NCBI RefSeq assembly: GCF_012971725.1
Contig: NZ_CP048833.1
Location: 4,898,001-4,962,000 of the forward strand
From: Pseudomonas multiresinivorans
GTDB taxonomy: Bacteria; Pseudomonadota; Gammaproteobacteria; Pseudomonadales; Pseudomonadaceae
Length of the DNA stretch: 64,000 nt
Direction: 5' to 3'
Positions 38,385-47,589 of the stretch are shown here, piece after piece. Both the position numbers and the translations under genes were made by a program. The notes under the pieces were generated by a model that searched no databases, was not told the DNA's origin, and saw only the letters and a list, made by a program, of their open reading frames with translations. Numbering within the stretch: position 1 is the stretch's first letter; the number at the start of each line of letters is the position of its first letter.

Positions 38385-39443
38385 TTACTTGGCTTGGGCT
38401 TCCACTTCGGCTTCTACGCGGCGGTTAACAGCGCGGCCTTCGGCGGTTGCGTTGTCAGCAACCGGACGGGACTCACCGTAACCAACAGCGTTTACGCGGC
38501 CGCCTTCAACACCGTACTCGTTGACCAGTACGTCACGAACGGCGTTGGCACGACGCTCGGACAGTTTCTGGTTGTAGGCGTCGGTGCCGACGGAGTCGGT
38601 GTGGCCTTCAACGGTGGTGGAGGTGGACGGGTACTGCTTCATGAAGTCAGCCAGGTTTTTGATGTCAGCGTAGCTGTTCTCTTTAACCTTGGACTTGTCG
38701 AAGTCGAACTTCACGTCCAGCTGAACGCGAACGACTTCAGCCACAGCCGGGCAGCCGTTGGCGTCAACGGTGACGTTGGCCGGGGTGTTCGGGCACTTGT
38801 CGACGTTGTCGCAGACGCCGTCGTTGTCGGAGTCGGAGCAGACTTCAGCAACCGGCTCGGGAGCCGGGGCCGGCTTGGCGCCGCCACCGAAGTTCATACC
38901 AACGCCCAGGCCTGCCATCCACTCGCCCTGGTGACCGTTGTCACGCTTCTCCAGGCCGTACTGACCGTCGAGGCTGGCTTTGGCGTAGAAGTTCTCGGTG
39001 AAGTAGTACTTCAGACCGGTACCGACCATGGCCATGGTCAGGTTCTGACGGCCACCGTTGTCGGAGTTGATGTTGGTCAGGCTCTGGTGGCCAACGCCGG
39101 CGGAAACGTACGGACGCAGGTTGCCAGCACCCGGGGTGCCGAAGTGGTAGATGGCGTCCAGAGTGCTCAGGTTGCCATGGACCTTCTTGTTGCCGGTCTC
39201 GTAGGTGCCACGTACGTCGTGGTACTCACCGTAGGACAGAGCCAGCTCGACGTCGTCGGTCAGGAAGTAGCCGACCGAGCCGCCGTACAGATCGGCGTTC
39301 TTCATGTTGCGGGTGCTGTCGGTGAAGTAGCGCTTGCCGAAGGCTTCGACTTCGACGGCGCCCTGGCCTTGAGCGAACGCGTTGACAGCGGCGGTGGCGA
39401 TCAGCGAGCCAACTACGACGCCTAAGGTGTTCTTCAGTTTCAT
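38385..39443 (-). CDS. oprF: Major outer-membrane porin OprF
   Basis: 352 residues with a signal peptide (MKLKNTLGVVVGSLIATAAV, cleaved near AFAQ), an N-terminal beta-barrel of about 160 residues and a Pro-rich hinge. A cysteine-bearing linker follows (CSDSDNDGVCDNVDKC...CPAV), then a C-terminal OmpA-like peptidoglycan-binding domain (TVEGHTDSVGTDAYNQKLSE with RANAVRDVLV). OprF is a structural protein and porin, important for envelope integrity. It follows sigX on the same strand after 108 bp that include its own promoter region; SigX-dependent transcription is known in P. aeruginosa. Confidence 0.96.
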   Translation of the reverse strand: MKLKNTLGVVVGSLIATAAVNAFAQGQGAVEVEAFGKRYFTDSTRNMKNADLYGGSVGYFLTDDVELALSYGEYHDVRGTYETGNKKVHGNLSTLDAIYHFGTPGAGNLRPYVSAGVGHQSLTNINSDNGGRQNLTMAMVGTGLKYYFTENFYAKASLDGQYGLEKRDNGHQGEWMAGLGVGMNFGGGAKPAPAPEPVAEVCSDSDNDGVCDNVDKCPNTPANVTVDANGCPAVAEVVRVQLDVKFDFDKSKVKENSYADIKNLADFMKQYPSTSTTVEGHTDSVGTDAYNQKLSERRANAVRDVLVNEYGVEGGRVNAVGYGESRPVADNATAEGRAVNRRVEAEVEAQAK

Positions 39444-39551
39444 CCGTTAAATCCCCATCTTGGTGGTCAATAAGTTGTCCAACCATAGGCCGTACAACTT
39501 GGGTGGCAAGTTTATCAGAACTTCCCAAACAGAGAGACAATATTTCCCCGA

Positions 39552-40142
39552 CTAAGATTCCGTCACATTGGAAAACTTTTCTCTCATTCGATCGAGTGCA
39601 CGCTTGTAGCGCATTTTCGTGGCGCTAAGCCCCATGTGCATGATATCGGCGATCTCCTGGAACTCCAGTTCAGCTACAAATCGAAGGACTAGGATTTCCC
39701 GATCAATGGGATTGACATGAACTAGCCAGCGGTCTAGCCCACCCCGTTCCTCGACTTTCGGAGACTTCTCTTCAGATGCCTCCTCGATTGGATCCAGACT
39801 CAGCGCATCGAGCAATCTGCGTTTGCGCCGTTCCTTCCGATACTGGGTAATGCACTCGTTGTAAGTGATGCTGTACAGCCAGGTCTTGAACTTCGATTTC
39901 CCCTCGAAGTTCTTCAGACCATACAACACCTTGAGCATGACCTCTTGACACACATCATCGGCGTCCCGGTCGTTGCCCAGGTAGCGCGCACAGACGTTGA
40001 ACAGCGTGCGCTGGTAGCGGCGCATCAGCTCTTCATAGGCCCGCGTCACGTGGTATAGCTCCTCGTGAGAACGCTCCACCAGCTCCTCATCGGTGAGCTG
40101 GCGCGGGTCATAGCGCAAGGACAATGATTGCGGCTTGTTCAA
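39552..40142 (-). CDS. sigX: ECF sigma factor SigX
   Basis: 196 residues. Region 2 reads CARYLGNDRDADDVCQEVML and KFKTWLYSITYNECI; region 4 reads PIDREILVLRFVAELEFQEI and GLSATKMRYKRALDRMRE. No anti-sigma gene follows; oprF does, as in other Pseudomonas. SigX responds to cell-wall and membrane stress and controls oprF and fatty-acid genes. Upstream lies cmpX on the same strand, 73 bp away. Confidence 0.95.
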   Translation of the reverse strand: MNKPQSLSLRYDPRQLTDEELVERSHEELYHVTRAYEELMRRYQRTLFNVCARYLGNDRDADDVCQEVMLKVLYGLKNFEGKSKFKTWLYSITYNECITQYRKERRKRRLLDALSLDPIEEASEEKSPKVEERGGLDRWLVHVNPIDREILVLRFVAELEFQEIADIMHMGLSATKMRYKRALDRMREKFSNVTES

Positions 40143-40215
40143 GTCGGGTCGGGCCAGGTCAAGTCAGCGTCCGGCGCGGCTTTCAGGAAGCCGGACCGGC
40201 AATCGGTCATCATCT

Positions 40216-41040
40216 TCAGCGACTGGTCACACGCTGATCGAGCAGGATGCGGTTGGCGATCGACACCAGCTCACCCTCGTCTGTCAGCAGGATAGTCTTG
40301 ATGGTGCCAATTTCCTCGATGATGCCTTCGATATCCGCCACTTTCACCTGTTGTCCGACCTGATACAGCTCCCGCACGTAGATCCCCGCGATAATCTGCC
40401 CCGCCACTTCGCGACTGCCCAGGCCCAGCGCCAGCGCGGCGGCCAGACCGATGGTGATCAGCACGATGGCGATGATGTAGTTCAGCAGGTCGGTCTTCAC
40501 CTCGAGCTGGCCGATGGCGACCGAGATGCTGATGATGATGACCAGCCACTGCGCGACACGGCCCAGGCCGTTGGAGTATTCAAGGCCGACGCCATCGGCG
40601 GCGCCACGCACCAGGCTGTTGGCCAGTTGGGCGAGCAGGATGCCGACGATCAGCACCAGCGCCGCGCCGAACACCTTGGGCAGGTACAGCGCGAGCATGT
40701 CCAGGGTCGCCGAGACACGCTGCAGGCCCAGAGACTCCGCGGCAGAGACGAGGAACACCAGCAGCACGAACCAGTAGATGATCTTGCCGATCAGGGTCGA
40801 GACCGGCACCTGGATGCCGGCACGGGCCAGCAGCTTGGTCAGGCCGGTACCCGCCATCAGGCGATCAAGGCCGAGCTTGGCGAGCAGCTTGGAGAGCAGC
40901 GCATCGAGCAGTTTGGCGACGACGAAGCCGAGCAGCACGATCACCAGTGCGGCCAGCAGGTTCGGGATGAACCCGGCCAGCTTGCTCCACAGGGTGTTCA
41001 TCGCGGTGAGCAGGCTTTGCGTCCAGATGTCGAATTGCAT
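40216..41040 (-). CDS. cmpX: Small-conductance mechanosensitive channel-like protein CmpX
   Basis: 274 residues with several membrane segments (LAALVIVLLGFVVAKLLDAL, FVLLVFLVSAAESL, AALVLIVGILLAQLANSL, LVIIISISVAIG, IIAIVLITIGLAAALALGLG) and a short cytoplasmic MscS-like beta domain at the end (VADIEGIIEEIGTIKTILLT). This matches the conserved TM helix/MscS-domain family of cmpX. In P. aeruginosa it affects SigX activity and membrane homeostasis. It lies between crfX (2 bp) and sigX on the same strand. Confidence 0.92.
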   Translation of the reverse strand: MQFDIWTQSLLTAMNTLWSKLAGFIPNLLAALVIVLLGFVVAKLLDALLSKLLAKLGLDRLMAGTGLTKLLARAGIQVPVSTLIGKIIYWFVLLVFLVSAAESLGLQRVSATLDMLALYLPKVFGAALVLIVGILLAQLANSLVRGAADGVGLEYSNGLGRVAQWLVIIISISVAIGQLEVKTDLLNYIIAIVLITIGLAAALALGLGSREVAGQIIAGIYVRELYQVGQQVKVADIEGIIEEIGTIKTILLTDEGELVSIANRILLDQRVTSR

Positions 41041-41042
41041 GT

Positions 41043-41291
41043 TCAGTCGGCCTTGTCAGCGGAAGGGGCGGAATTCTGCGCGTGGCGCGAGACGGGTGCA
41101 AGGTGTGCGGCGCCACGGCTCACACCGATGGACAGGGCCTGGAACCAGTGCCCAATCAGGCTGAACAGATCGCCCGCGCCCACCTGACGGTTGGCAGTCT
41201 TGAGCACACGGTCCAGGCGCGAGTCGTCGCCCGGCTGTTCCGGGGGCATTCGCAGCAGATCGCGCAAGGATTCTTCAAATGGGTCGTGCAT
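41043..41291 (-). CDS. crfX: CrfX, small conserved protein upstream of cmpX
   Basis: ATG at 41291 has GAGGTG upstream on the minus strand; a GTG two codons earlier is less likely. The 82-residue product (MHDPFEESLRDLLRMPPEQP) is soluble, with a central helix GDLFSLIGHWFQALSIGVSR. It corresponds in position and size to P. aeruginosa crfX, a gene of the cmaX-crfX-cmpX-sigX-oprF cluster. No biochemical role is known. Confidence 0.85.
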   Translation of the reverse strand: MHDPFEESLRDLLRMPPEQPGDDSRLDRVLKTANRQVGAGDLFSLIGHWFQALSIGVSRGAAHLAPVSRHAQNSAPSADKAD

Positions 41292-41345
41292 ACGCACCTC
41301 GCCTGTGTGAGGTGCTTGACGCCCTCACTACCTCGAAAGTCACAC

Positions 41346-42344
41346 CTAGAGCCAACGCAGGCGGCGGAATATCCACCATTGGAATGTCGCCAGACCACCG
41401 ATCAACAGGCAGGCAGCGACGAACCCATAAGGCGCATCCGCACCCGGAATGCCACCAACGTTGATGCCCAGGAGCCCGGTCACGAAGCTCATGGGCAGGA
41501 AAAAGCCGGTGATGATACCAAGCAGGTACATGGTGCGGTTCATTCGCTCGGTAATTCGACGATGTTCGGCTTCCTGGATCAGGCTGATGCGCTCTCGGAC
41601 AAGCTCCAGTTCTTCCAGGTTGCGGGTCAGGCGGTTGTACAGCTCGTTCCAGTAGTCGGCGTCGTCGGCGACCGTCCAGGACAGCTTCAACTTGATCATC
41701 TGCGAGTAGATCTCCCGCTGGGGCGCGAGATATCGCCGCAGGCCTGCGGCACGTCGACGCAGGGTGCGCAATTGATGCTGGTCGGGGATGCTGCGCTCGT
41801 CCTCCTCGATGGCTTCTTCCATGGCGTCAAGTTGGTCGGCCAGACCACCGATCAGGGTGTCCACGCGATCGGTGAGGTAATGGGCCAGGTAGAGGACGAC
41901 TTCCGACGCGGTCTTGGGGCCGCGCCCCGCATCCAGGTCGGCGCGCAGGTCAGCCACGGCCTTGAGCGGACGCAGGCGCAGGGAAATAACCCGTTGCGAC
42001 TCGGCGTAGACACGCAAGGAGACCATGTCCTCCGGAACCGCACCGGGATTCAGGTTCACCCCGCGCAGGAACAGCAGCAGGCGCTCGCCACCCAGGTCCA
42101 CCAGGCGCGGGCGTGTCGCTTCTTCCAGCAGCAGGTCGCAGGCGAACTCGTTCAGCCCGCTGGACTCGCGTAACCAGGTCTGGGCTTCGGGCACGCCACG
42201 ATCCCAGTGTACCCAAAGGCTTTCCTCGGGCTTGAGGTCCAGCAGCGGCAACTCGCTGCGGGTGATCCGCCGACCGCCACCATGGCCATCCAGCACGAAG
42301 CCGTCGATCAACCCGCGTTCCGTGCCGCTTTCGTACTGCTGCAT
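41346..42344 (-). CDS. cmaX: CorA-type (ZntB-like) metal ion transporter CmaX
   Basis: 332 residues from ATG 42344 (GGGGAAAGGGC upstream). A large N-terminal cytoplasmic domain with long helices (ASEVVLYLAHYLTDRVDTLI; LDAMEEAIEEDERSI) is followed by two C-terminal membrane segments. The loop between them is GLLGINVGGIPG, a GIN variant of the CorA GMN signature, closer to the ZntB branch. It probably moves magnesium or zinc across the inner membrane. First gene of the minus-strand envelope-stress cluster. Confidence 0.9.
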   Translation of the reverse strand: MQQYESGTERGLIDGFVLDGHGGGRRITRSELPLLDLKPEESLWVHWDRGVPEAQTWLRESSGLNEFACDLLLEEATRPRLVDLGGERLLLFLRGVNLNPGAVPEDMVSLRVYAESQRVISLRLRPLKAVADLRADLDAGRGPKTASEVVLYLAHYLTDRVDTLIGGLADQLDAMEEAIEEDERSIPDQHQLRTLRRRAAGLRRYLAPQREIYSQMIKLKLSWTVADDADYWNELYNRLTRNLEELELVRERISLIQEAEHRRITERMNRTMYLLGIITGFFLPMSFVTGLLGINVGGIPGADAPYGFVAACLLIGGLATFQWWIFRRLRWL

Positions 42345-42387
42345 GCCCTTTCCCCTTCGCTCCAGATCGCGTGAACGCAGCTCCATG

Positions 42388-42421
42388 AAAAATGCCGGAA
42401 GCTTGCGCTCCCGGCATTGAC
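42388..42421 (-). terminator. Terminator of the RraA-like gene
   Basis: On the minus strand AATGCCGG and CCGGCATT pair around an inner AGC...GCT helix (42393-42420) and are followed by TTTTC. It separates the RraA-like gene from cmaX. Confidence 0.82.
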
Positions 42422-42446
42422 TCGAAACCTTGTGGGAAGGTTCGAA

Positions 42447-42935
42447 TTATTCCGGCATTTTCAACGCTTTAGGCGAAACGATGATGCCGTTGTTGTCGGC
42501 GTAGACGAACTCGCCCGGGCGGAAGGTGATGCCGCCGAAGGTCACGGCGACGTTCAGGTCGCCGATGCCGCGCTTGTCGGTCTTCATCGGGTGGCTGGCC
42601 AGTGCCTGCACGCCCAGGTCGGTCTGCGCGATCACGTCGACGTCACGGATGCAGCCGTACACCACGATGCCTTCCCAGCCGCTCTTGGCGGCTTTCTCGG
42701 CGAGCATGTCGCCCAGCAGCGCGCGACGCAGCGAGCCGCCGCCATCCACCACCAGCACCTTGCCCTTGCCGTCCTTCTCGACCTGCTCCTTGACCAGCGA
42801 GTTGTCCTCGAAGCACTTGATGGTGACGATCTCGCCACCGAAGGAGTCCCGCCCGCCGAAGTTGCTGAACATCGGCTCGACGACCTGGACCAGCTCCGGG
42901 TAGGCATCGCACAGATCGGGGGTGACGTAATGCAT
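42447..42935 (-). CDS. RraA-like protein / HMG aldolase family
   Basis: 162 residues from ATG 42935, preceded by AGGAG on the minus strand; the frame is open 24 codons further without support. The family core is visible: VTPDLCDAYPELVQVVEPMF, VVDGGGSLRRALLGDMLAE, GIVVYGCIRDVD (Arg-Asp of the active site in aldolase members) and RPGEFVYADNNGIIVSP. Members are either RNase E inhibitors (RraA) or 4-hydroxy-4-methyl-2-oxoglutarate/oxaloacetate aldolases; sequence alone does not decide here. Confidence 0.88.
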   Translation of the reverse strand: MHYVTPDLCDAYPELVQVVEPMFSNFGGRDSFGGEIVTIKCFEDNSLVKEQVEKDGKGKVLVVDGGGSLRRALLGDMLAEKAAKSGWEGIVVYGCIRDVDVIAQTDLGVQALASHPMKTDKRGIGDLNVAVTFGGITFRPGEFVYADNNGIIVSPKALKMPE

Positions 42936-43031
42936 GGAGACGCTCCTCTTGATGAAATCCGGCAGGGTTTCAGGCCTGGATGTGACCGAAAGCCGCAATG
43001 GCGTCACAGTCTACTCCCTGCCGCGCCAAGC

Positions 43032-44006
43032 TCAAGCCTGCGCCAGAGCGCCCTGTTCCGCCGGCAGGCAACCGTGCTCCAGCCAATGCTGCAGCTGTGG
43101 CCAGACTTCGCGCTGGGCGCCCTTGCTGATCAGCATTTCGACATGGCCGAAATCCTCGGAGAAGCCTTGACGACGCCCCAGGTGCAGATATTCGCGCACC
43201 TCGGAACCAAACTGCTCCAGGAGCTTGCGGCAGGCCCAGGCAGGATCCTGGATATCGCCGTCGGAGCCGATCGCCAGGACGGGCACGGAAACCTTCTGCA
43301 ATCCACCCCACCAGTCGTTGCCCTTCTCGCCGAAACGGCCGAACAGGCTGTACCAGTGCAGGGCCTCCAGCGCCAGGCCCAGCGGCTCGTCCTCCGGTCC
43401 GCGCTTGAGTCGGGCCCCGGACAGGCCGCCCATGCGCCTGAGCAGGAATCGCCCGCCCCATGCCACAGGCGGCAACTTCAACGGCCAGTAGGTACGGCTG
43501 ACCTGGCTGCCGCATAGCGCCGCACTCGCCGCTTGCCGATCATCCAGGTAACCGCCACCCAGGGCGGCGGCGAGGGTCACACCGCCCAGGGAATGGCCAA
43601 GCCAATGCGGCACCTGGCCACTCTGCTCGACCACGAAGTTGGCGATGGCCGGCAGGTCGAAGCGCGCGTAGTCGGCGACCCGGTTACGGTCGTAGTCCCC
43701 GTTGCGCGGCGACAGGCCGTGGCCACGCATTTCCGCAATCCACACGTCGAAGCCAGCTCGCGCCAGGTGGGCGCCCAAGCCAATGCCCTTGGGTGAGTAC
43801 CAGAAGCGGCGGTTGGAAAAGCTGCCGTGCAGCAGGATCACCGGCACGCCCCGGCGCCCGTTGGGGCGCCCCAGGCGAGTAACGGCCAGCTCGACGCTGG
43901 AGTCCGGGCTGTTGTTGGGCTTGAGGCGGTAGACGTCCTCGGTGAGGTCGCCCCGCAATTCGGCGCTCACGAGCGCGACGGGAAATAGTTGACTGCTGCT
44001 TTGCAT
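43032..44006 (-). CDS. Alpha/beta-hydrolase (esterase/lipase-like)
   Basis: 324 residues from MQSSSQLFPVALVSAELRGD. Alpha/beta-hydrolase landmarks: oxyanion-hole VILLHGS, nucleophile elbow GHSLGG, acid in AIGSDGD, and catalytic His in FGHVEML. No signal peptide. The gene sits directly downstream of ppsA on the same strand but beyond a strong terminator, so it probably has its own promoter or depends on read-through. Substrate unknown. Confidence 0.82.
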   Translation of the reverse strand: MQSSSQLFPVALVSAELRGDLTEDVYRLKPNNSPDSSVELAVTRLGRPNGRRGVPVILLHGSFSNRRFWYSPKGIGLGAHLARAGFDVWIAEMRGHGLSPRNGDYDRNRVADYARFDLPAIANFVVEQSGQVPHWLGHSLGGVTLAAALGGGYLDDRQAASAALCGSQVSRTYWPLKLPPVAWGGRFLLRRMGGLSGARLKRGPEDEPLGLALEALHWYSLFGRFGEKGNDWWGGLQKVSVPVLAIGSDGDIQDPAWACRKLLEQFGSEVREYLHLGRRQGFSEDFGHVEMLISKGAQREVWPQLQHWLEHGCLPAEQGALAQA

Positions 44007-44020
44007 GGAATCGCTTGCAC

Positions 44021-44050
44021 AAAAAAGGGCGGGTGAATTCACCCGCCCTT
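44021..44050 (-). terminator. ppsA terminator
   Basis: AAGGGCGGGTGAA and TTCACCCGCCCTT form a perfect 13-bp palindromic stem (44025-44050); on the minus strand it is followed by TTTTTG. It ends the ppsA transcript 21 bp after the stop codon. Confidence 0.92.
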
Positions 44051-44071
44051 CTCAGGATGGTAAGGGAAACG

Positions 44072-46441
44072 TCAGGACTGGCCTTCGGCGAGGAAGAACC
44101 AGGTATCGAGGACCGAGTCGGGGTTCAGCGACACGCTCTCGATGCCCTGTTCCATCAGCCACTTGGCGAGGTCCGGGTGGTCCGACGGGCCCTGGCCGCA
44201 GATGCCGATGTACTTGCCGGCACGGTTGCACGCCTGGATGGCGTTGGACAGCAGCTTCTTAACGGCCGGGTTACGCTCGTCGAACAGGTGCGCAACGATG
44301 CCCGAGTCACGGTCCAGGCCCAGGGTCAGCTGGGTCAGGTCGTTGGAGCCGATGGAGAAGCCGTCGAAGAACTCGAGGAACTCGTCGGCCAGCAGGGCGT
44401 TGGACGGCAGCTCGCACATCATGATGACGCGCAGGCCGTTCTCGCCACGCTTGAGACCATTGGTGGCCAGCAGATCGACGACCTGGGAGGCTTCGCCAAG
44501 GGTACGCACGAAAGGCACCATCAGCTCGACGTTGGTCAGGCCCATCTCGTTGCGGACCTTCTTCATCGCGCGGCATTCGAGCTCGAAGCAGTCGCGGAAG
44601 GATTCGCTGATGTAGCGCGAGGCGCCACGGAAGCCGAGCATCGGGTTCTCTTCTTCCGGCTCGTAGAGCTTGCCGCCGATCAGGTTGGCGTACTCGTTGG
44701 ACTTGAAGTCCGACAGGCGCACGATGACCTTCTTCGGCCAGAAGGCCGCGGCCAGGGTGCTGACGCCCTCGACCAGCTTCTCGACGTAGAAGCCGACCGG
44801 ATCGTCGTAGCCGGCGATGCGCTTCTCGACGCTTTCCTTGATGTCCGCCGGCAGGCTGGCGAAGTTCAGCAGCGCCTTGGGGTGCACGCCGATCATGCGG
44901 TTGATGATGAATTCGAGACGGGCCAGGCCCACACCTTCGTTCGGCAGTTGGGCGAAGTCGAAGGCACGGTCAGGGTTACCGACGTTCATCATGATCTTGA
45001 ACGGCAGGTCGGGCATGGCATCGACCGAGTTCTGACGGACGTCGAAGCCCAGCTCGCCCTCGTAGATCAGGCCGGTATCGCCTTCCGCGCAGGACACGGT
45101 CACACGCTGGCCATCCTTCAGCGCCTGGGTGGCATTGCCGCAGCCGACGACAGCCGGGATACCCAGTTCACGGGCAATGATCGCAGCGTGGCAGGTACGG
45201 CCGCCACGGTTGGTGACGATGGCGCTGGCGCGCTTCATCACGGGTTCCCAGTCCGGGTCGGTCATGTCGGAGACCAGTACGTCGCCCGGCTGGACCTTGT
45301 CCATCTCCGAAACGTCGTGGATCACCTTCACCGGACCGGCGCCGATGCGCTGACCGATGGCGCGGCCTTCGACCAGGACCTTGCCTTTTTCCTTGAGCAG
45401 GTAGCGCTCCATCACGTTGGCGCTGGAACGGCTCTTCACGGTTTCCGGACGGGCCTGCACGATGTACAGCTTGCCGTCGTCACCGTCCTTGGCCCACTCG
45501 ATGTCCATCGGACGCTCGTAGTGCTTCTCGATGATCAGGGCCTGCTTGGCCAGTTCGGTCACTTCGGCGTCGGACAGGGCGAAGCGGGCGCGGTCGGCCT
45601 TCTCCACATCGACCACCTTGACCGATTTACCGGCCTTGGCTTCGTCGCCGTAGATCATCTTGATGGCCTTGCTGCCCAGGTTGCGACGCAGGATGGCCGG
45701 ACGGCCAGCTTCCAGGGTCGGCTTGTGGACGTAGAACTCGTCGGGGTTCACCGCGCCTTGCACCACGGTCTCGCCGAGGCCATAGGCACCAGTGATGAAC
45801 ACCACGTCACGGAAACCGGATTCGGTGTCCAGGGTGAACATTACCCCGGCAGTGCCGGTTTCCGAACGGACCATGCGCTGCACGCCGGCGGACAGGGCGA
45901 CCAGCTTGTGGTCGAAGCCCTGGTGCACGCGGTAGGCGATGGCACGGTCGTTGAAGAGGGAGGCGAAGACTTCCTTGGCCGCGCGGATCACGTTGTCCAC
46001 GCCGCGGATGTTCAGGAAGGTTTCCTGCTGGCCGGCGAAGGACGCGTCCGGCAGGTCTTCGGCGGTGGCGGAGGAACGCACGGCCACGGCCATGTTGTCG
46101 TTACTGCCGGCCATTTCGGCAAAGGCCTTGCGGATCTCGGCATCGAGGCGCTCGGGGAACTCGGCGTCCATCACCCACTGGCGGATCTGCGCGCCGGTCT
46201 TGGCCAGGGCGTTGACATCGTCCACGTCCAGGGCGTCGAGCGCCGCGTGGATGCGATCGTTCAGGCCGCTCTGGTCGAGGAAGTCACGGTAGGCCTGGGC
46301 GGTAGTGGCAAAGCCACCCGGTACGGAAACGCCGGCACCGGCGAGGTTGCTGATCATTTCGCCCAGGGATGCGTTCTTGCCCCCCACATGTTCGACATCG
46401 TGGACGCCGAGCTTATCGAGGGAAACTACGTACTCTACCAA
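44072..46441 (-). CDS. ppsA: Phosphoenolpyruvate synthase
   Basis: 789 residues, full length. N-terminal ATP-grasp part (LGVHDVEHVGGKNASLGEMI; RSSATAEDLPDASFAGQQET), central phosphohistidine domain (GGRTCHAAIIARELGIPAVV, catalytic His) and C-terminal PEP-binding barrel (IGSNDLTQLTLGLDRDSG with CGQGPSDHPDLA). It makes phosphoenolpyruvate from pyruvate and ATP for gluconeogenesis. Activity is controlled by PpsR, encoded divergently 166 bp away. Confidence 0.97.
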   Translation of the reverse strand: MVEYVVSLDKLGVHDVEHVGGKNASLGEMISNLAGAGVSVPGGFATTAQAYRDFLDQSGLNDRIHAALDALDVDDVNALAKTGAQIRQWVMDAEFPERLDAEIRKAFAEMAGSNDNMAVAVRSSATAEDLPDASFAGQQETFLNIRGVDNVIRAAKEVFASLFNDRAIAYRVHQGFDHKLVALSAGVQRMVRSETGTAGVMFTLDTESGFRDVVFITGAYGLGETVVQGAVNPDEFYVHKPTLEAGRPAILRRNLGSKAIKMIYGDEAKAGKSVKVVDVEKADRARFALSDAEVTELAKQALIIEKHYERPMDIEWAKDGDDGKLYIVQARPETVKSRSSANVMERYLLKEKGKVLVEGRAIGQRIGAGPVKVIHDVSEMDKVQPGDVLVSDMTDPDWEPVMKRASAIVTNRGGRTCHAAIIARELGIPAVVGCGNATQALKDGQRVTVSCAEGDTGLIYEGELGFDVRQNSVDAMPDLPFKIMMNVGNPDRAFDFAQLPNEGVGLARLEFIINRMIGVHPKALLNFASLPADIKESVEKRIAGYDDPVGFYVEKLVEGVSTLAAAFWPKKVIVRLSDFKSNEYANLIGGKLYEPEEENPMLGFRGASRYISESFRDCFELECRAMKKVRNEMGLTNVELMVPFVRTLGEASQVVDLLATNGLKRGENGLRVIMMCELPSNALLADEFLEFFDGFSIGSNDLTQLTLGLDRDSGIVAHLFDERNPAVKKLLSNAIQACNRAGKYIGICGQGPSDHPDLAKWLMEQGIESVSLNPDSVLDTWFFLAEGQS

Positions 46442-46607
46442 GGTGATCTCTCCACTAAGTGTTGGAAAAGGTCATACGAGTCGGAGCGACCCCACCCTTC
46501 TGGCCGGAGCCGGAAAAATGGGTGAGAATGCCCCGGCAAAGGGCCTTGCAAACGTGGGGCCTATCATAACCAGGATTCGATCCTACCTAATAAGGCCCGC
46601 AGCGCAC

Positions 46608-47426
46608 ATGAAACGAACTGCATTCTTCATTTCCGACGGCACCGGCATCACTGCCGAAACCCTCGGCCAGAGCCTTCTGGCGCAGTTCGAGAACATCAAC
46701 TTCACCAAACTGACGCGACCTTACATCGATACCGAAGAAAAAGCGCGCGTCATGGTACAGCAAATCAACCGGGCTGCGGAGGCGGACGGGGCAAGACCGA
46801 TCATCTTCGATACCATCGTCAATCGTGAGATCCGTTCGGTCCTTGCGCAATCCAACGGTTTCATGATTGACATCTTCTCGACCTTTTTGTCCCCGCTCGA
46901 GCAAGAATTATCCTCAGACTCGTCGTATTCCGTCGGAAAATCCCACAGCATCGGCCATAACCCGCACTACATGGAGCGGATCGATGCGGTGAACTTCGCC
47001 CTCGACAACGACGACGGCGCCCGCACCCACTACTACGACAAGGCCGACCTGATCCTGGTCGGTGTCTCGCGCTGCGGCAAGACGCCCACCTGCCTCTATA
47101 TGGCCCTGCAATACGGCATCCGTGCGGCCAACTACCCGCTGACCGAAGAGGACATGGAGCGCCTGCAGTTGCCCAATGCACTCAAGCCCTACAAGCACAA
47201 GCTGTTCGGCCTGACCATCGACCCGGACCGGCTCACCGCCATCCGCCACGAACGCAAGCCCAACAGCCGCTACGCCAGCTTCGCCCAATGCGAGTTCGAA
47301 GTTCGCGAGGTGGAGAACCTGTTCCGCCGCGAGAACATCGCCTACATCAATTCCACGCACTTCTCGGTGGAGGAAATCTCCGCGAAGATCCTGGTGGAAA
47401 AAGGCGTCGAGCGCCGCCTGAAGTAA
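46608..47426 (+). CDS. ppsR: PEP synthase regulatory protein (bifunctional kinase/phosphorylase)
   Basis: 272 residues from ATG 46608 (MKRTAFFISDGTGITAETLG), normal for the DUF299 family. The nucleotide-binding P-loop is GVSRCGKTPT at about residues 152-161; RTHYYDKADLILV and KLFGLTIDPDRLTAIR are family blocks. The enzyme inactivates PpsA by ADP-dependent phosphorylation and reactivates it by phosphate-dependent removal. It is divergent from ppsA, so the two share a promoter region (46442-46607). Confidence 0.96.
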   Translation: MKRTAFFISDGTGITAETLGQSLLAQFENINFTKLTRPYIDTEEKARVMVQQINRAAEADGARPIIFDTIVNREIRSVLAQSNGFMIDIFSTFLSPLEQELSSDSSYSVGKSHSIGHNPHYMERIDAVNFALDNDDGARTHYYDKADLILVGVSRCGKTPTCLYMALQYGIRAANYPLTEEDMERLQLPNALKPYKHKLFGLTIDPDRLTAIRHERKPNSRYASFAQCEFEVREVENLFRRENIAYINSTHFSVEEISAKILVEKGVERRLK

Positions 47427-47457
47427 TCCCCCAGAGACTCATCGCCTCTGAGCTCGA

Positions 47458-47480
47458 CGGCCGGTCATACCGGCCGTTGA
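47458..47480 (+). terminator. Hairpin after ppsR
   Basis: ACGGCCGG (47458-47465) pairs perfectly with CCGGCCGT (47471-47478) around TCATA, 31 bp after the ppsR stop. The T content downstream (TGATCTTT) is modest, so termination may be partial. Confidence 0.6.
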
Positions 47481-47589
47481 TCTTTCGGCAGCTTCTCGCC
47501 GCTGCGCCTATCATTCTCCAGACCCACGAATTACCCGTGACCTATGTCATGGGGGCGGGCATTCCACTGCAACGGCACAGGAGAGCGCC

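Noticed and set aside
44015..46525. 836-codon open frame on the + strand opposite ppsA
   Set aside because: Antisense to ppsA and covering its terminator; no recognisable protein features.
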